This document shows positions 15,866-25,485 of a DNA stretch of 32,620 nt, one piece after another. Under the pieces are notes generated by a model that did no database searches, was not told the DNA's origin, and saw only the letters and a program-made list of their open reading frames with translations. The stretch is from NCBI GenBank assembly GCA_013336165.1, contig JAAXUF010000017.1, positions 1 through 32,620 of the forward strand, read 5' to 3'. The stretch is from Coriobacteriia bacterium. GTDB lineage: Bacteria; Actinomycetota; Coriobacteriia; Anaerosomatales; JAAXUF01. How positions within the stretch are numbered: position 1 is the stretch's first letter; every line of letters begins with the position of its first letter. A program made the translations under genes and the position numbers.

Positions 15866-17086
15866 ATGTTTGAGAGTACCGGCTTTTCCTATGCAGAGGG
15901 CGGCGTGTTGGCCCCTCTCGGCTTTCTTGCATCCGGAGTGAGTGCCGGCCTCAAGTCGGGCGGCAAGCGCGATCTCGCTTTGGTCGTCGCCGAGAAACCC
16001 GTCCCGACTGCGGCCGTATTCACCACGAACAAGGTAGCCGCAGCCCCCGTGCTGGTGTCTCGGCAGCACATGGCTTCGGGTGTGGCTCGAGCAGTTATCA
16101 TCAACGCGGGCAATGCGAACGCATGCACCGGCGCGCAAGGGCTTGCCGACGCACGTGCAACAGCGTCTGCACTCGCCGACGCGCTCTCGTGTGCCGCCGA
16201 GGAAATCGTCGTTGCGTCGACAGGAGTCATCGGCGTTCCTCTCCCTGTGGAGCGCATCCTGTCAGCAATTCCGGAATCGGTCGAGATGCTCGGTTCCGCC
16301 GATGGCGATTCGGCGGCTGCGGCGATCATGACCACCGACACTTTCGCGAAGCAGACGGCCATCGCCGTGGCCGTGTCGGGGCACACGTATACGGTCGGTG
16401 GCATGGCGAAAGGCAGCGGCATGATCGCGCCAAACATGGCGACGATGCTCGCGGTGCTTACGACCGACGCCCCGCTCACCTCGGCGGCCTGCGACGAGGC
16501 GCTTCGCGCGGCGGTCAAGACGACTTTCAACAAGGTGACGGTCGACTCAGACACGTCCACGAACGACATGGCCGTCCTGATGGCTTCCGGCGAAGCTGGC
16601 GGGGAGGCTATCGGGTGCGATCACCCTGCGTTCGTGCCACTCGCTGAGGCCATCAGGAAGGTTGCGAATGAACTCGCAAAGATGATCGCGCGTGACGGCG
16701 AAGGCGCAACCAAACTCATTACCGTGACCGTGCTCGGGGCCGCAACTGCAAGTGACGCCGATCTGGCTGCATTCGCGATCGCGAACTCGCCACTGGTCAA
16801 GACGGCGATCTTCGGTCGCGACGCCAACTGGGGCCGTGTCGCCGCTGCGGCAGGCCGCTCGGGTGCCGTACTTGACCCCGATGCGCTCGACATTCGATTC
16901 GCGGGGATAGAGGTGTGCAAGGACGGCGGTGCCGTGCCGTTCGACGAGACGGCCGCGAAGGCCGCGCTTGCGCAAACAGAGGTGGAGATCGAGGTCAACT
17001 TAAACCTCGGCGAAGAACGCTCGACCGTGTGGACATGCGATCTCACTTACGAATACGTCAGGATCAACGGGGAGTACCGCTCATGA
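15866..17086 (+). CDS. argJ: Ornithine acetyltransferase / N-acetylglutamate synthase
   Basis: The 406-residue enzyme recycles the acetyl group from N-acetylornithine to glutamate, making the pathway cyclic. It is a self-cleaving Ntn-type hydrolase relative: GSGMIAPNMATML contains the autocleavage site between Ala192 and Thr193, Thr193 becoming the nucleophile. The C-terminus DLTYEYVRINGEYRS is typical. GGAGGT 4 nt before the ATG fixes the start. Its TGA overlaps the argB ATG (ATGA). No argE or argA lies in the operon, so ArgJ should carry the deacetylation; whether it can also use acetyl-CoA is not readable here. Confidence 0.96.
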   Translation: MFESTGFSYAEGGVLAPLGFLASGVSAGLKSGGKRDLALVVAEKPVPTAAVFTTNKVAAAPVLVSRQHMASGVARAVIINAGNANACTGAQGLADARATASALADALSCAAEEIVVASTGVIGVPLPVERILSAIPESVEMLGSADGDSAAAAIMTTDTFAKQTAIAVAVSGHTYTVGGMAKGSGMIAPNMATMLAVLTTDAPLTSAACDEALRAAVKTTFNKVTVDSDTSTNDMAVLMASGEAGGEAIGCDHPAFVPLAEAIRKVANELAKMIARDGEGATKLITVTVLGAATASDADLAAFAIANSPLVKTAIFGRDANWGRVAAAAGRSGAVLDPDALDIRFAGIEVCKDGGAVPFDETAAKAALAQTEVEIEVNLNLGEERSTVWTCDLTYEYVRINGEYRS

Positions 17087-17976
17087 GTGCAGCAACCGAA
17101 CGGGTGATGACAGGCCTGCTGGAGAAGGCGACGACGCTTACCGAGGCGCTGCCGTGGATCAAGCGCACATGGGGAAGGACGGTCGTCATCAAGTATGGCG
17201 GGGCCGCCATGACGGATCGTGGGCTGCGCGACGACGTGGCAAGCGACATCGTCTTGATGAAGCTCGTCGGCATCAATCCCGTCATTGTGCACGGGGGCGG
17301 GCCGGAGATAACGTCCTACATGGACCGCCTGAGCATGCCGGTCGAGTTCTGTAACGGGCTGCGCGTGACCAGCGACGAGGCGATGGAACTGGTCAGGATG
17401 GTTCTTGTCGGCAAGGTGAATCCCGAGCTTGTCTCGGCGATCAACCAGCATGGGCGGCTGGCCGTGGGCGTCTCGGGTGACGACGGGAACCTTGTGCGCG
17501 CCACCAGAATCGACGAGAGGCTTGGCCGCGTTGGCAAGGTGACCGAGATCGACACCACCATCATCGAGAATCTCATCGAAGACGGCTTCATCCCCGTGGT
17601 CGCGACCGTTGCAGCCGGGGATGATGGAGGCAGCTTCAACGTGAACGCCGACCTGGTCGCAGGCGAACTAGCCGCCGCGCTTCACGCCGAGAAGGTCATC
17701 TTCCTTACTGATGTCGACGGTCTGTACGCCGATGTGAGCGATCCTTCCACCCTGATCTCGGCGCTCACGCCCTCACAGGCCGAGGAGATGGTGGTCTCTG
17801 ATCGGCTCGGCGGTGGGATGGTGCCCAAGGTCGCAGCCTGCGTGGCGGCGCTGAAGGGTGGCGTCAAACGCGCTCACATCCTGAACGGCACGGTGCCGCA
17901 TGCGTTGCTGCTCGAGGTCTACACCGATCAGGGTGTGGGCACCATGATCGCGGAAGGTGAGGAGGCGGGCGCATGA
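17083..17976 (+). CDS. argB: Acetylglutamate kinase
   Basis: The 297-residue amino-acid kinase phosphorylates N-acetylglutamate. Motifs are VVIKYGGAAM (Lys37 region), VHGGGPEI and FLTDVDGLY. An N-terminal helix (residues 5-30) precedes the kinase fold, the feature linked with arginine feedback inhibition in other acetylglutamate kinases, so inhibition by arginine is likely. GGGGAG lies 8 nt before the ATG, inside the end of argJ. It overlaps argJ and argD by 4 bases each (ATGA), implying coupling of three successive enzymes. Confidence 0.96.
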   Translation: MSAATERVMTGLLEKATTLTEALPWIKRTWGRTVVIKYGGAAMTDRGLRDDVASDIVLMKLVGINPVIVHGGGPEITSYMDRLSMPVEFCNGLRVTSDEAMELVRMVLVGKVNPELVSAINQHGRLAVGVSGDDGNLVRATRIDERLGRVGKVTEIDTTIIENLIEDGFIPVVATVAAGDDGGSFNVNADLVAGELAAALHAEKVIFLTDVDGLYADVSDPSTLISALTPSQAEEMVVSDRLGGGMVPKVAACVAALKGGVKRAHILNGTVPHALLLEVYTDQGVGTMIAEGEEAGA

Positions 17977-19178
17977 CGCAGAAGTTCGACAGCGCGAGGG
18001 AGCTCGACCAAGCGGCTGTGATGCACACCTACGCGCGCAAGCCTGTCATGTTCGTGCGCGGCGAAGGCATGCGCCTGTACGACGATTCCGGGCGAGAGTA
18101 CCTCGACTTCATCGCGGGCATCGGTGCCGTGAACCTAGGGCATGCGCACCCTGCTGTGACATCGGCGCTGGCCGAGCAGGCGGCCAAGCTCGTTCACGTG
18201 AGCAACCTGTTCTACGTCGAGCACCGCGCAGAGCTGGCGGCCGAGGTTGTGGCCCTTTTGGGCGGCGGAATGAAGATGTTTTTCGCGAACTCGGGAACCG
18301 AGGCGGTTGAAGGTGCGATAAAGCTTGCGCGCCGCTGGGCGGGAGCAAACAAGCCCGGCGCATACAAGGTTGTGAGCCTTGAACGCTCGTTCCACGGGCG
18401 GACGTTGGCTGCGTTGGCGGCGACAGGGCAGCCCTCAAAGCAGGAAGCGTTCGCGCCGATGCCGGAGGGTTTCATCCACGTGCCTGCCAACGATATCGCC
18501 GCGCTTGAGGCTGCAGTCGACGGGACTGTGGCCGCGATCCTGCTCGAAGTTATTCAAGGCGAGGGTGGGGTGTGGCCGCTTTCGGCGGAATATCTCGAGG
18601 CAGCCAGAAGGATCTGCGACGAGCGCTGCTGCCTGCTGATAATCGACGAGGTCCAGACCGGCTTCTTCCGCACAGGCCCGGCATTCGCGCATCAGGCGTT
18701 CGGCGTCCGCCCCGATGTCGTGATCGTCGCCAAGGCGATGGCCAACGGCCTTCCCGTCGGCGGCATCGTGGCGATCGAGAGAGTAGCCGATACGTTCGTC
18801 CCCGGGGATCACGGTTCGACGTTCGGCGGAGGCCCCGTGATATGCGCTGCGGGACGTGCGACAGTCTCTGCACTGGTGTCCGAACGTCTCGGCGAGAATG
18901 CCGAGGAGTCTGGCGAGTACCTGAAGCGCGAGCTTATGGTGCTGGGTGAATCGACCGGCATGATCACCGACGTCCGAGGCCGCGGCCTGATGGTCGGAGT
19001 GACGCTATCCGCCCCGATCGCGGCGGAAGTGGCTAGGATCGCTCTGCTCCGGGGCATAGTGCTCAACAATACGGGTCCTGAAACGTTGCGTTTCTTGCCA
19101 CCACTCGTGTGCAAAAAGCCGGAGATTGATACACTTCTTGCCACCATTTCCGATATTCTCACAGAATTGGCGGTCTAA
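17973..19178 (+). CDS. argD: Acetylornithine aminotransferase
   Basis: This 401-residue class III PLP aminotransferase converts N-acetylglutamate semialdehyde to N-acetylornithine. Visible features are FANSGTEAVEGAIKLAR, the SFHGRTLAAL stretch, LIIDEVQTGFFRTG and the PLP lysine in VIVAKAMANG (Lys254), then STFGGGPVICAAG. Its ATG overlaps the argB stop. Family members can also act in lysine synthesis (as DapC), but position in the arg operon makes ArgD the right call. Confidence 0.95.
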   Translation: MTQKFDSARELDQAAVMHTYARKPVMFVRGEGMRLYDDSGREYLDFIAGIGAVNLGHAHPAVTSALAEQAAKLVHVSNLFYVEHRAELAAEVVALLGGGMKMFFANSGTEAVEGAIKLARRWAGANKPGAYKVVSLERSFHGRTLAALAATGQPSKQEAFAPMPEGFIHVPANDIAALEAAVDGTVAAILLEVIQGEGGVWPLSAEYLEAARRICDERCCLLIIDEVQTGFFRTGPAFAHQAFGVRPDVVIVAKAMANGLPVGGIVAIERVADTFVPGDHGSTFGGGPVICAAGRATVSALVSERLGENAEESGEYLKRELMVLGESTGMITDVRGRGLMVGVTLSAPIAAEVARIALLRGIVLNNTGPETLRFLPPLVCKKPEIDTLLATISDILTELAV

Positions 19179-19179
19179 C

Positions 19180-20112
19180 ATGGATACGCCGCTCAGGGGA
19201 CGCGATCTACTCAGTCTCGGCGACTTGAGTCCCGCCGACCTCGCCAGGATTCTCGATGCCGCCGATGCCCAGAAACGCACATGGGCGATAGGTTCCCGGC
19301 CCATGCCGCTGGTGGGCAAGTCCGTCGCGCTCATCTTCCAGAAGCCCTCGATGCGCACGCGGGTGTCGTTTGAGGTCGCTTGTGCGAGGCTGGGCGCCCA
19401 TCCCGTGGTCATGAGCGGTCCGGACGGGGCCTTCTCGCGGGGCGAGAGCGTGCGCGACACCACCAAGGTGCTTGAGCGCTACTGCGATGCGATCGTGATC
19501 AGGACGTTCTCTCAGGCGATGGTCGAGGAGATCGCCGAGCACGCCTCGGTGCCCGTAATCAACGCCCTGACAGACGATCACCATCCTTGCCAGGGTCTTG
19601 CAGACCTCATGACCATCCGGGAGCATCTCGGCAGGCTCGAGGGTGTACGCTTCGCCTACGTTGGTGACGGCAACAACATGGCGAACACCTACCTTCTCGG
19701 CGGAGCGCTCGCGGGCATGTCGGTCGCCATTGCGACTCCAGAGGGCTACGAGCCTCCGGTTGCCGTCGTGGAGCAGGCGAAGGCGATCGCCGAGCGCACC
19801 GGCGCCACGATCACTCTGGGGAACGACCCCGCGACCGCGGTGGCGAGGGCGGATGTGGTTGTGACCGACACATGGGCATCCATGGGCCAGGAGGCCGAAC
19901 ACCTTGCCCGTCTCGGCGTATTCGAGCCGTTCAGGGTTGACGAGGCGCTGATGGCACAGGCGCCGGATGCGATCTTCATGCACTGCCTGCCGGCACATCG
20001 CGGCGAGGAGGTCGTCGACGAAGTGATCGATGCAGCATACTCGGTTGTCTACGATGAAGCTGAGAACAGGCTGCATGCCCAGAAGGCTCTGCTCTCGCTC
20101 GTCTTAGGCTAA
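19180..20112 (+). CDS. argF: Ornithine carbamoyltransferase
   Basis: The 310-residue enzyme makes citrulline from ornithine and carbamoyl phosphate. The carbamoyl phosphate loop reads SMRTR (57-61) where STRTR is the usual text, HHPCQ is at 134-138 and the ornithine-binding HCLP at 268-271. The ATG is one base after the argD stop, and no good Shine-Dalgarno sequence precedes it; translation probably relies on ribosomes finishing argD. An ATG 54 nt upstream in the same frame lies within argD and would add a non-conserved extension. Confidence 0.95.
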   Translation: MDTPLRGRDLLSLGDLSPADLARILDAADAQKRTWAIGSRPMPLVGKSVALIFQKPSMRTRVSFEVACARLGAHPVVMSGPDGAFSRGESVRDTTKVLERYCDAIVIRTFSQAMVEEIAEHASVPVINALTDDHHPCQGLADLMTIREHLGRLEGVRFAYVGDGNNMANTYLLGGALAGMSVAIATPEGYEPPVAVVEQAKAIAERTGATITLGNDPATAVARADVVVTDTWASMGQEAEHLARLGVFEPFRVDEALMAQAPDAIFMHCLPAHRGEEVVDEVIDAAYSVVYDEAENRLHAQKALLSLVLG

Positions 20113-20143
20113 GGTCAGCACGACGTCAAAGGGAATGGCACAC

Positions 20144-20575
20144 ATGAGAAAAAGAATCGAACGACAGGACGCCATTCGTCGCATCGTCCGCGCAGAGCGC
20201 GTGAAGACGCAGCGCACGCTGGTGGATATGCTGAGGGAGCAAGGCTACGTGTGCACGCAGGCCACGGTTTCGCGTGACATCACCGAGATGTCTTTGAAGA
20301 AGCTTCCTGAGGGAGTGTACGTGCTTGCTGAGGATCTCCATCTGCAGAGGATGGTCTCGGACCTGGTTCTTGACGTGAAGCAGACCGGCAATCTTGTGCT
20401 GGTGAAGGCATCGACGGGCACCGCTTCCGGTGTTGCCGCGGCACTTGATGCGGCCGAAATCGACGGAATCCTCGGCTCCGTCGCCGGCGACGACACCATC
20501 CTGGTGATCACAGTCGGCGAGGCCGAAGCACGGCTGCTCGTGGACACACTCGACAAGTTTCGCGGCGCCGTCTAG
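20144..20575 (+). CDS. argR: Arginine repressor
   Basis: This 143-residue regulator has an N-terminal winged helix (RKRIERQDAIRRIVRAERVK, then QATVSRDITEM) and a C-terminal hexamerisation and arginine-binding domain (GTASGVAAALDAAEIDGILG, SVAGDDTILVI). It represses arginine synthesis when arginine is high. Two ATGs compete: 20135, which directly abuts the AAAGGGA, and 20144, which lies 10 nt after AAAGGG; the second is preferred. Being inside argCJBDFRGH it would control its own level. The likely operator is before argC, though the site there is weak. Confidence 0.95.
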   Translation: MRKRIERQDAIRRIVRAERVKTQRTLVDMLREQGYVCTQATVSRDITEMSLKKLPEGVYVLAEDLHLQRMVSDLVLDVKQTGNLVLVKASTGTASGVAAALDAAEIDGILGSVAGDDTILVITVGEAEARLLVDTLDKFRGAV

Positions 20576-20614
20576 AGCAGACGGGTCGTTACCGTTATCG
20601 GAAAGGAATCGCAC

Positions 20615-21841
20615 ATGGCTCGGGAGAAAGTAGTTCTGGCGTACTCCGGTGGTCTTGATACGTCTGTTGCCATTCAGTGGCTCAAGGAGAATCACGACCT
20701 TGACGTCATCACGCTTGTCGTAGACGTTGGACAGGAGCGTCAGGATCTCGAGTTCGTCCGCCAGAAGGCGCTTACCATCGGCGCGGTAGAGTCCGTGTGC
20801 AAAGACGTTCGCGAGGAGTACGTCGAGGAATTTCTCGCCAAGGCGCTGCGTGCCAATGCGCTCTACGAGAACAAGTACCCGTTGCTCTCGGCGATGAGCA
20901 GGCCGATCATTGTGAAGCACCTCGTCGAGGAGGCTCATAAGCACGGCGCGCGTTTCATTGCGCACGGCTGCACCGGCAAAGGCAACGACCAGGTGCGCTT
21001 CGAGGTCGGAGTCGCGGCGCTGGATCCGGACTTGGGTGTGATCGCTCCGGTCCGTGACTGGGAGCTTCGGACGCGTGACGAAGAGATGGTCTATGCGGCC
21101 GAGCGCGGGATTCCGGTACCGACCACGAAAGACAGCCCATATTCGATCGACGACAATCTGTGGGGCCGAGCCATCGAATGCGGGCAGCTTGAGGATCCGT
21201 GGATCGAACCGCCGGCGGACATCTACACGCTGACAAGCGACGCCCGCGCCGACGCGTGCAGCGAGGCCGAGTATGTGATCATCAGCTTCGAGGAAGGCCT
21301 GCCGGTCGCTATCGACGGCAAGACCGCGAGTTTTCACGAGATCATCATTGCGATGAACGACATCGCCGGTCGACATGGCTTCGGTCGCATCGACATGATC
21401 GAAAACCGCCTCGTCGGAGTGAAGAGTCGCGAGGTCTACGAAGTCCCGGGCGCTTTGACGCTGATCCAGGCTCACAAGGCGCTTGAAGACCTGTGTCTGG
21501 AGCGTGAGGTATTGCACTACAAGCTGGGTGTGGAGCAGAAATGGGCCGAACTCGTCTACAACGGCTTGTGGTTCTCTCCGCTCAAAGAGGCGCTTGATGG
21601 CTTCATTGACACCACCCAGAAGCTTGTCACGGGCGATATCAGGCTGCGGTTCTTCAAGGGTAGTTGCGTGGTCGTCGGGCGTCGCAGCCTTTACTCCCTG
21701 TATGACTACAATCTCGCCACGTACGATGCCGCTGACTCCTTTGACCACAAGGCGGCCCGCGGTTTCATCGAGCTGTGGGGGTTGCCGACGAAGGTCTGGG
21801 CCCGCCAGCGCCGCAAAGTCGGCAAGGAAGGGGAGGTCTAA
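20615..21841 (+). CDS. argG: Argininosuccinate synthase
   Basis: The 408-residue enzyme joins citrulline and aspartate using ATP. The N-terminal PP-loop LAYSGGLDTS (8-17) binds ATP; GCTGKGNDQVRFE, KDSPYSIDDNLWGRAIE and the C-terminal tail are standard. GGAAAGGAA about 6 nt before the ATG fixes the start. It follows argR by 39 nt and precedes argH by 5 nt. Confidence 0.97.
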   Translation: MAREKVVLAYSGGLDTSVAIQWLKENHDLDVITLVVDVGQERQDLEFVRQKALTIGAVESVCKDVREEYVEEFLAKALRANALYENKYPLLSAMSRPIIVKHLVEEAHKHGARFIAHGCTGKGNDQVRFEVGVAALDPDLGVIAPVRDWELRTRDEEMVYAAERGIPVPTTKDSPYSIDDNLWGRAIECGQLEDPWIEPPADIYTLTSDARADACSEAEYVIISFEEGLPVAIDGKTASFHEIIIAMNDIAGRHGFGRIDMIENRLVGVKSREVYEVPGALTLIQAHKALEDLCLEREVLHYKLGVEQKWAELVYNGLWFSPLKEALDGFIDTTQKLVTGDIRLRFFKGSCVVVGRRSLYSLYDYNLATYDAADSFDHKAARGFIELWGLPTKVWARQRRKVGKEGEV

Positions 21842-21846
21842 AGATC

Positions 21847-23262
21847 GTGGCTGACGCCAAGACGCCCTGGGGCGGACGGTTCGAGAAATCCCCTGCCAAG
21901 TTCCTCGAGGAGTTCGGCGCCTCACTGCCTGTCGACAAGCGCATGTGGGCCGAGGACATCCGCGGCTCGATCGCGCATGCCCGGATGCTGGCGAAGCAAG
22001 GCGTGATCACCGAGGCCGATGCCGATGCGATCGAAACTGGCCTCTCGGCGATCTACCGCGAGATCAAGGCGGGCACCTTCGCGTGGGTTCTCGGCGACGA
22101 GGACGTCCACATGGCGATCGAGCGCGTCCTGACCGAGAGGATCGGCCCGGCAGGCGCACGGCTTCACACCGGCCGCAGCCGCAACGATCAGGTTGCCACC
22201 GACACGCGCCTGTACGCGAAACGCGCGGCATCCGAACTCGCTGAAGCCGTGATCGAGTTACGGCAGGTGCTCATTGGCGTCGCGCAGGATAACTCAACCG
22301 CCGTCATGCCGGGATACACCCACCTGCAGAAGGCGCAGCCGGTGCTGTTCGCCCACCACATGCTCGCGTACTCGTGGATGTTCGCGCGCGATCTGACGCG
22401 GCTGCGTCACGCCCGCGAAGCCGCCGACGTCCTGCCGCTCGGCAGTGCCGCGCTCGCCGGGACGACATACCCGCTGGATCGCGAGTATGTTGCCGCCAGA
22501 CTCGGCTTTGCCGAGGTGTCGGCGAACTCCATGGACGCGGTGTCGGATCGCGACTTTCTCCTCGACCTTTGCTATGCGTGCTCGGTGTGCCAGCTGCACC
22601 TCTCAAGGCTCGCCGAGGAGATCGTTCTGTGGTCGACCGACGAGTTCGGCTTCGTCACGCTCTCAGATGAGTTCTCGACGGGTTCAAGCATCATGCCCCA
22701 GAAGAAGAACCCGGACTTCGCCGAGCTCGTTCGCGGCAAGACCGGCAGGGTAATCGGCAATCTAACGTCGCTCATGATCACACTGAAGGGGCTGCCGCTG
22801 GCGTACAACAAGGACATGCAGGAGGACAAGGAGCCGGTATTCGATGCGATCGACACGGTATCGTCGTCCCTCCGCGTGATGGCTGGCATGCTTTCGACCA
22901 TGCGGGTCAACGAGGACCGCATGCGCGCCGCATCCGAAGGCGGATTCATGGCAGCCACGGATGTGGCGGACTACCTCGTCGGCAAGGGCATGCCGTTCCG
23001 TCAGGCCCACGAGGTCGTCGGGCGTCTCGTTCTTGCATGCGAACGTCAGGGTCGCACTCTCCAAAGCCTTACCACCGAGGAGTTCGCGGCGCACGCGCCG
23101 GAGCTCGGACCGGCTGTCCTGGAAGCCGTGGACATCGACAAGGTCGTCGCGCGCCGGATCACCACCGGTGGCACCGGACATGAAGCCGTCGCTCTTCAGT
23201 TCGATGCCGCGCGCGATGTTCTTGCGGCCGATAAGGCGTGGCTCGAGTCCGTTACCGGCTGA
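21847..23262 (+). CDS. argH: Argininosuccinate lyase
   Basis: The 471-residue member of the fumarase/aspartase superfamily splits argininosuccinate into arginine and fumarate. TPWGGRF is at the N-terminus, TGRSRNDQVATD in the middle, and the superfamily signature GSSIMPQKKNPD starts at residue 279. The start is a GTG at 21847 with GGGAGGT 9 nt upstream, inside the end of argG; the frame is open further back into argG but without conservation. Last gene of the operon. Confidence 0.96.
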   Translation: MADAKTPWGGRFEKSPAKFLEEFGASLPVDKRMWAEDIRGSIAHARMLAKQGVITEADADAIETGLSAIYREIKAGTFAWVLGDEDVHMAIERVLTERIGPAGARLHTGRSRNDQVATDTRLYAKRAASELAEAVIELRQVLIGVAQDNSTAVMPGYTHLQKAQPVLFAHHMLAYSWMFARDLTRLRHAREAADVLPLGSAALAGTTYPLDREYVAARLGFAEVSANSMDAVSDRDFLLDLCYACSVCQLHLSRLAEEIVLWSTDEFGFVTLSDEFSTGSSIMPQKKNPDFAELVRGKTGRVIGNLTSLMITLKGLPLAYNKDMQEDKEPVFDAIDTVSSSLRVMAGMLSTMRVNEDRMRAASEGGFMAATDVADYLVGKGMPFRQAHEVVGRLVLACERQGRTLQSLTTEEFAAHAPELGPAVLEAVDIDKVVARRITTGGTGHEAVALQFDAARDVLAADKAWLESVTG

Positions 23263-23291
23263 TGGCATCCCGGTGACGAGGCCGAGCAGGA

Positions 23292-23332
23292 CTTCCGACC
23301 CGAACTCCCCCGAGGGATCTCCGGGTCGGAAG
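23292..23332. terminator. Stable hairpin between convergent genes
   Basis: CTTCCGACCCG (23292-23302) and CGGGTCGGAAG (23322-23332) form a perfect 11-bp stem with a 19-nt loop, between argH and the convergent penicillin-binding protein gene. Neither strand has a T-run after it, so it may act as a bidirectional but non-canonical terminator. Confidence 0.6.
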
Positions 23333-23345
23333 CGCGCTCTCACTC

Positions 23346-25463
23346 CTAGGGAGTAGGTGTCGTTGGGCCTGACCCGCCGGTGCCCGAGGTTGGAACGCTC
23401 GGTATCGTGGGCTGGGGGCCGCTTGACACGGTGACTATGATCTTGCCGTTGACGTTCCTCTGACTGATGATCGTACCGATCGGGAGATCCGACCACACGT
23501 ACTCGATCATGTCGGGCGTAAGTGATCCCACGGTGACAGGTATGTTGAACTTCGATGCGTCGTAGGCTGGAGTTCCAGCTGACGGGAAATCGAGCACCGG
23601 CTGATCCGCCAAGGCCAGCTTCATATAAGCCGCCCAGATCGGTGCCGAGACACTCCCGCCGTACGCGACAGTGCCGTTGACGTAGATCGTGCGCTCGGTG
23701 GGATATCCCACCCAGACCGAGGTCACCAGTTGCGGCGTGTAGCCGACGAACCACACGTCGCGACTCTGTTCACTGGTACCGGTTTTGCCCGCCGCAGGAC
23801 GATTGATATCGGCACGGGTGCCCGTTCCGTAGTCAATGACGCCGCTGAGGAGGTCGGTCGTTGCCCTAGCGATCTCCGGTGTAACCACACGATTGCCCGT
23901 GGGCTTTGCTTCGAAGACCGTCGCTCCGGTGCGATCCGTCACCTTCGTGATCATCGTCGGTGCGTAATGGATCCCGCCGGTCGCTAACGTTCCATACGCG
24001 GAAGCCATTTCAAGGGGGGTGACACCGGCGGCCCCAAGTGCGATGGCCGGGTACTCTGGAATGGGGGTGGTGACCCCCATTTTCTTGGCGGTTGCAGCCA
24101 CATTCTTGATCCCCAGCGCCATGGCGACGCGAGCGAACACGGTGTTCACGGAGCCGGCTGTGGCGCTGGCAAGTGACATCATGCCCGAGCCTCCACCTTC
24201 CGAGTTGTTCACCACCCACTCTGTGGGGGTGACCGCGAAGGTGGCAGGGGATGAAGAGTCGATTTCGAAGGTCGGAGGCATCCCCTGCTCGAGCGCGGTC
24301 ACGAGCACAAATGTCTTGAACGAAGAACCCGGCTGCCGGAGCGCCTGTGTGGCTAGGTTGAACTTGCTCTGGCTGTAGTCCCGGCCACCAACCAGTGCCT
24401 TGACGTAGCCGTTCTGAGGATCGATGGACACGAGCGCGACTTCGGGATCCTGCGGCGTGCTGAGCGTGGCGTGTGCGGACTGCTCGGCGTAGCCCTGAAG
24501 ACGGGTGTCGAGGGTTGTGTAGACGGTCAACCCTCCTCCGAAGACAACCGATTGCGGGAACTGCTGCTGGAGCTGCCTCTTGACTTCGGACACGAAGTAC
24601 GGCGCCGCGTAGATTCCCTCAGTAGGCTCGTTGTTCCGCTTGAGCACGAGCGGTACCGCGACGGCGGCCTCGTACTCGGCCTGAGTGATGTACTTGTTAT
24701 CGAGCATTTGCTCAAGGACGATATTTCGGCGGGCTAACGCTCCCTTGGGGTTTGTGTAGGGATCAAGGGCGCTTGGCGCCTGGGCCAATCCCGCGATAGT
24801 CGCCGATTCAGCCAGAGTCAATTCGCTCGCGTTCTTCGAGAAATAGATCCGGGCGGCGGACTGGGCGCCGTAGGCGCCTTCGCCGAGGTAGACCGTGTTG
24901 AGATACATCTCCAACACTTGCTGCTTGCTGAACTTCTTCTCGATCTCAAGCGCGAGGAAAGCCTCGCGGACTTTGCGTTTCAGCGTGATGTCGGTGCGCT
25001 CATCGATCAGGATGGTGTTTCGGATCAGCTGCTGGGTGATCGTTGACGCGCCCTGAGGAGTGCTTGCGTTGGAATTCGTGTTTGTGACCGCCGCGCGCAG
25101 GATACCCACCGGATCCACGCCAACATGCTGGTAGAAGCGTTCGTCCTCGACTGCGACCAAGGCGTCCGCCAGATCGGTCGCAATCTGCGACATCGCCACA
25201 GATTCGCGGTCTTGGAGGTAAAGCCTTGCGAGCAATACTCCGTCCGCCGAGTAGATCCGTGTAGGCTGCGTGACGTCGAAGGCGGTCTGCGACGAGTAGT
25301 CGGGGAGATCCTTCAGCCACCCCTGAACAAGCGTCAGCACCGCCATTGAGGCGATAACCGCAACAACAATCAACCCGGCGATCAGCGCCGTGCCGATACC
25401 CAGTGCGATCTTGCCGTACGGCGCCTTCTTGTTGCGGCGCACCTTCGCGCGTCTTCTCGACAT
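23346..25463 (-). CDS. Class A penicillin-binding protein with PASTA module
   Basis: The 705-residue bifunctional peptidoglycan synthase has a basic cytoplasmic N-terminus, one membrane span (about 18-45), a GT51 glycosyltransferase domain (catalytic Glu106 in EDERFYQH, GASTITQQL near 138-146), and a transpeptidase domain with S380-x-x-K383, SVN (438-440) and KTG (560-562). A single PASTA-like module (about 640-683) and a Pro/Ser/Gly tail follow. All catalytic residues are present, so it should be active in wall synthesis. The ATG is only one base after GAGGAG, an unusually close ribosome-binding site, with no better start nearby. It is divergent from the U32 gene and paralogous to the protein at 28003-30588. 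Confidence 0.94.
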   Translation of the reverse strand: MSRRRAKVRRNKKAPYGKIALGIGTALIAGLIVVAVIASMAVLTLVQGWLKDLPDYSSQTAFDVTQPTRIYSADGVLLARLYLQDRESVAMSQIATDLADALVAVEDERFYQHVGVDPVGILRAAVTNTNSNASTPQGASTITQQLIRNTILIDERTDITLKRKVREAFLALEIEKKFSKQQVLEMYLNTVYLGEGAYGAQSAARIYFSKNASELTLAESATIAGLAQAPSALDPYTNPKGALARRNIVLEQMLDNKYITQAEYEAAVAVPLVLKRNNEPTEGIYAAPYFVSEVKRQLQQQFPQSVVFGGGLTVYTTLDTRLQGYAEQSAHATLSTPQDPEVALVSIDPQNGYVKALVGGRDYSQSKFNLATQALRQPGSSFKTFVLVTALEQGMPPTFEIDSSSPATFAVTPTEWVVNNSEGGGSGMMSLASATAGSVNTVFARVAMALGIKNVAATAKKMGVTTPIPEYPAIALGAAGVTPLEMASAYGTLATGGIHYAPTMITKVTDRTGATVFEAKPTGNRVVTPEIARATTDLLSGVIDYGTGTRADINRPAAGKTGTSEQSRDVWFVGYTPQLVTSVWVGYPTERTIYVNGTVAYGGSVSAPIWAAYMKLALADQPVLDFPSAGTPAYDASKFNIPVTVGSLTPDMIEYVWSDLPIGTIISQRNVNGKIIVTVSSGPQPTIPSVPTSGTGGSGPTTPTP

Positions 25464-25485
25464 ACTCCTCGCAATCCAACAGTGA

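Noticed and set aside
20135-20143. argR start at ATG 20135
   Set aside because: It would abut the AAAGGGA directly; ATG 20144 has proper spacing. The difference is three residues.
20126-21925. 599-codon open frame antisense to argR and argG
   Set aside because: High-G+C coding DNA leaves long open frames on the opposite strand. The translation is rich in Arg, His and Asp with no recognisable domain, while the plus strand encodes complete ArgR and ArgG.
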